Assembly: GCA_900314195.1 (NCBI GenBank)
Contig: OMUH01000086.1
Coordinates: forward strand, 1-35,757
Direction: 5' to 3'
Length of the DNA: 35,757 bases
DNA from: an uncultured Prevotella sp.
GTDB taxonomy: Bacteria; Bacteroidota; Bacteroidia; Bacteroidales; Bacteroidaceae
Part shown: positions 33,018 to 35,757 of the stretch, in pieces
Layout: the number at the start of each line of letters is the position of its first letter
How positions within the stretch are numbered: the first letter of the stretch is position 1
Notes under the pieces: model-generated
The model's input: only the letters and a program-made list of their open reading frames with translations
What the model was told of the DNA's origin: nothing
Databases searched by the model: none
Translations under genes and position numbers: made by a program

Positions 33018-35486
33018 TTAATCTTCTTTGGCGTCTTTCTTTTCTTCCGGAACAGTAAGCTCAACAGGATTATCGACCTTTTCGTCTGTAAGGGCGAATT
33101 TCCATACGTCTTCCACGTTTTCCACATAATGGAAGGTCAGTCCTTCGCGGTATTTTTCCGGAATTTCCTCTATGTCTTTCTCGTTGTCGCTGCACATCAC
33201 AATGTCAGTAATGCCGGCTCTCTTGGCAGCAAGAATTTTTTCTTTTATGCCGCCTACTGGCAGCACCTTGCCCCGTAAGGTTATCTCGCCTGTCATGGCC
33301 GTGTTCTTTCTCACCTTGCGCTGTGTCAGTGCGGATGCAATGCTCGTGGCAATGGTTATTCCGGCCGACGGACCGTCTTTCGGCGTGGCGCCTTCCGGCA
33401 CGTGAATATGAATGTTCCAATTGTCAAACACTCGATAATCTATTCCGAGCTCATCGGCATGTGCCTTAACATATTGAAGAGCTATGACTGCACTTTCCTT
33501 CATCACATCGCCAAGATTGCCCGTCAGGGTGAGCTTGCCGCCCTTGCCCTTGTTGAGAGAAGTCTCGATGAACAGAATCTCACCTCCCACGCGTGTCCAT
33601 GCCAGACCTGTAACAACGCCAGCGTAGTCATTGCCCTGGTAAATGTCGCGGTAGAACGGCTCCTTGCCGAGCAGCTCCGGCAATTTCTCCGGCGTAATAC
33701 GAGTGTATGGCATCTTGCCGTCGCGCTCGTATATGTATGCCAGCTTGCGCAATGCTTTGCTAATAGTCTTCTCGAGCTGGCGTACGCCGCTTTCTCTTGT
33801 GTAAGACTCGATAATTTTTTCCAGTGCCGGCTTTGTGAACGTAATCTTTGGCGACAGCTTGTCAAGACCAGTGTTCTCAAGCTCCCGTGGTACGAGGTGT
33901 CTGCGTGCAATCTCTGTTTTCTCTTCAGTTATGTAACCGCTGACTTCAATAATCTCCATGCGGTCAAGCAGTGGCTCGGGAATGGTGCCAAGGTCATTGG
34001 CGGTGGCAATGAACATCACCTTCGACAGGTCATAGTCTACATCGAGGTAGTTGTCGTGGAAAGTGCTGTTCTGCTCAGGGTCGAGCACTTCGAGCAATGC
34101 CGATGCAGGGTCACCGTTTACAGTGTTCTGGGTTACCTTGTCTATTTCATCAAGAATAAACACAGGATTGCTAGACCCGACTTTCTGCAGGCTTTTTATG
34201 ATACGTCCCGGCATGGCACCTATATATGTGCGCCGGTGTCCGCGTATCTCTGCCTCGTCATGCAGTCCGCCGAGGCTTACCCTTACATATTTTCTCTTCA
34301 GAGCCTCGGCAATGCTTTTGCCAAGGCTTGTCTTGCCGACTCCTGGAGGGCCGTACAGGCACAGTATCGGGCTCTTCAGGTCGCCGCGCAGCGACAGAAC
34401 GGCAATATATTCAAGAATGCGCTCCTTTACTTTCTCCATTCCGTAATGGTCTTTGTCGAGAATGCGTTTTGCGCGCGGAATGCTGAGGTCATCATTAGTA
34501 TATTCGCCCCACGGCAGTGAAACGAAAGTCTGCAGATAGCTGAACTGTACGCTGTATTCCGGACTTTGCGGGTTGAACATGTCCAGCTTGTTCAGCTCTC
34601 TGTTGAATATCGCCTTTACATCATCATTCCATTTCTTGTTTTTTGCCTTTTCTTTAATATCTTCAACTTCAGGGTTGCCGCTGTCTTCGCCAAGTTCCGA
34701 CTTGATGTTTCTTATCTGTTGCTGCAAGAAGTAATCACGCTGCTGCTTTGACAGATCAGCATTTGTGCGTCTGTCTATTTTCTGCCTTATCTCGAAAAGC
34801 TTTATGTCGCGGTTTTCGAGTTTCAACAATTCCATGCCGCGGTCGTATATGTTGTCGCAGTTTAGCATGCTGGTTTTGTCGTCGGTCGTGAACGGCAGAT
34901 TCGTGCATACTGTGTTTATATAAAGAATGTCGTTGGTGACGTTCTCAAGAGAGAACTGTGCCTCGTTTGCTATGTCCGGGCATTCAATAATATATTTTTT
35001 TGTGTTTTCGCGCAGTTCACCAATAAGAATCTTGAATTTCTCCTCATCGTACTCAAGATCTTCTTTAATGCCTTCTACCTCTGCCTTGTAGTAAGGTTTT
35101 GATGATGTGATTCCTTTTAACCGGCATCTGCCAAGAGCCTGTATGAAAGCAGTCTCACTGTCATCGTCGTTGTTAAGGTTTATGGAACGTATGAATTTGG
35201 CGAACACTCCGACAGGATATAAGTCCTTTTGCTTTGGATTGTCTACGTCACTGTCTTTCTGACAGAAGATTACGAAAGGCTTGTCCTTGTGCTTCTTAAG
35301 CATTCTTATCAGTCTGAGACTTGACTGCCGGCCTATCAAGACAGGTGAGAATACCGATGGAAAAATAACAAGGTTTCTTGTTGCCAGCATGGGATATACA
35401 CCATCCTCAAAAGACTGGAACACCGTTGAAATGTCTCCCTCGTAATCAGCTATCATCTGAAAACTCGTATTCGATTTTTTGCTCAT
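33018..35486 (-). CDS. lon: ATP-dependent protease Lon
   Basis: 822 residues. N-terminal substrate-binding domain (from [20 protein letters not shown]), a coiled-coil linker ([20 protein letters not shown]), the AAA+ module (Walker [21 protein letters not shown]; Walker [10 protein letters not shown]) and the serine-lysine protease domain with [16 protein letters not shown] (Ser about 707) and [15 protein letters not shown] (Lys about 750). It degrades misfolded and regulatory proteins in the cytoplasm. It is the first gene of the lon-tgt-lptF/G set, and its promoter lies within the 271 nt to the window edge. Confidence 0.98.
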   Translation of the reverse strand: MSKKSNTSFQMIADYEGDISTVFQSFEDGVYPMLATRNLVIFPSVFSPVLIGRQSSLRLIRMLKKHKDKPFVIFCQKDSDVDNPKQKDLYPVGVFAKFIRSINLNNDDDSETAFIQALGRCRLKGITSSKPYYKAEVEGIKEDLEYDEEKFKILIGELRENTKKYIIECPDIANEAQFSLENVTNDILYINTVCTNLPFTTDDKTSMLNCDNIYDRGMELLKLENRDIKLFEIRQKIDRRTNADLSKQQRDYFLQQQIRNIKSELGEDSGNPEVEDIKEKAKNKKWNDDVKAIFNRELNKLDMFNPQSPEYSVQFSYLQTFVSLPWGEYTNDDLSIPRAKRILDKDHYGMEKVKERILEYIAVLSLRGDLKSPILCLYGPPGVGKTSLGKSIAEALKRKYVRVSLGGLHDEAEIRGHRRTYIGAMPGRIIKSLQKVGSSNPVFILDEIDKVTQNTVNGDPASALLEVLDPEQNSTFHDNYLDVDYDLSKVMFIATANDLGTIPEPLLDRMEIIEVSGYITEEKTEIARRHLVPRELENTGLDKLSPKITFTKPALEKIIESYTRESGVRQLEKTISKALRKLAYIYERDGKMPYTRITPEKLPELLGKEPFYRDIYQGNDYAGVVTGLAWTRVGGEILFIETSLNKGKGGKLTLTGNLGDVMKESAVIALQYVKAHADELGIDYRVFDNWNIHIHVPEGATPKDGPSAGITIATSIASALTQRKVRKNTAMTGEITLRGKVLPVGGIKEKILAAKRAGITDIVMCSDNEKDIEEIPEKYREGLTFHYVENVEDVWKFALTDEKVDNPVELTVPEEKKDAKED

Positions 35487-35526
35487 GAACTTTTATCTCT
35501 TTTCTATAGAATTTACTTTTGACGTG

Positions 35527-35534
35527 CAAAAATA
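35527..35534 (-). promoter_or_regulatory. Candidate -7 box for lon
   Basis: On the minus strand TATTTTTG fits TAnnTTTG; the start site would be near 35521, leaving a leader of about 35 nt. No clear -33 element is seen in the T- and A-rich stretch upstream. I see no heat-shock type operator. The rest to 35757 holds no supported gene. Confidence 0.45.
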
Positions 35535-35757
35535 CTGTTTTTTTTTAATAAAAGCTCATTGTTGCGGCTTAAATTCTTATATATTCGGTTCAAACGACCG
35601 TATTTACAGTCTGCATAGTGCGGCAGAGCGTGTTTTTTAGTTCGAAGTGCACGCTTCAAGTATTAACATGGCTCACAGTATGAGAAAACGCCGGTTGTAA
35701 TAAAAACGTAACCATCCATTTTAGGCCGCCTTTTCTATAAGCTGTAAATTTTCGACC

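Noticed and set aside
33402-34520. 372-codon frame antisense to lon
   Set aside because: Opposite the conserved AAA+ and protease domains; its length reflects lon codon use, and no family features are seen.
35659-35757. Possible 3' end of a minus-strand gene at the right edge
   Set aside because: Short open frames reach the edge (one ends ENLQLIEKAA then stop at 35721), but fewer than 35 codons are visible and none shows a recognisable domain.

Overview
This window looks like chromosomal DNA of a Bacteroidales bacterium, most likely Prevotellaceae. Three things point there. Promoters match the Bacteroidetes form (TTTG, about 19 bp, TAnnTTTG). Several secreted proteins carry type IX-secretion-like C-terminal tails or acidic residues right after the lipobox cysteine. 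The ATP synthase operon has the Bacteroidetes order atpD-C-x-B-E-F-H-A-G. No searches were run, so family names rest on motifs and memory.

Region 1 (1-12.0 kb) is mainly a vitamin B12 acquisition island. A textbook cobalamin riboswitch on the minus strand (about 6905-7065) leads a five-gene operon running leftward: a BtuB-type TonB-dependent receptor, a BtuG-like beta-propeller surface lipoprotein, a large PKD-like lipoprotein, a short secreted protein repeating the C-terminal module of that lipoprotein, and a DUF4465-type secreted protein. It ends at a strong bidirectional hairpin terminator (642-676), beyond which lies a small cysteine-cluster protein on the plus strand. Divergently, btuF (binding lipoprotein), btuC (permease) and a PduO-type cobalamin adenosyltransferase run rightward. 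No BtuD ATPase gene is present. Together these genes would capture B12 at the surface, carry it across both membranes and convert it to adenosylcobalamin. A beta-helix surface lipoprotein overlapping a cytidine deaminase gene follows.

Region 2 (12.1-16.2 kb) is a minus-strand set: a LysM glucosaminidase, an M64 metallopeptidase and a TPR protein. Upstream is a 1.2 kb AT-rich intergenic stretch holding several short direct and inverted repeats.

Region 3 (16.2-26.5 kb) is housekeeping on the plus strand: an NhaD-type antiporter, 6-phosphofructokinase, and the complete F1Fo ATP synthase operon with an extra small membrane protein and a strong hairpin between atpE and atpF.

Region 4 (26.4-35.8 kb) starts with an intergenic region carrying a long imperfect inverted repeat (26540-26699), the least explained structure in the window. 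The minus strand then carries gdhA, a DEAD-box helicase, and lon-tgt-lptF/G, closely packed. I see no tRNA, rRNA, CRISPR array, intact insertion sequence or prophage. The items most worth a second look are the 26.6 kb inverted repeat, the orphan C-terminal module in the B12 operon, the missing btuD, and the tgt lacking most zinc ligands.
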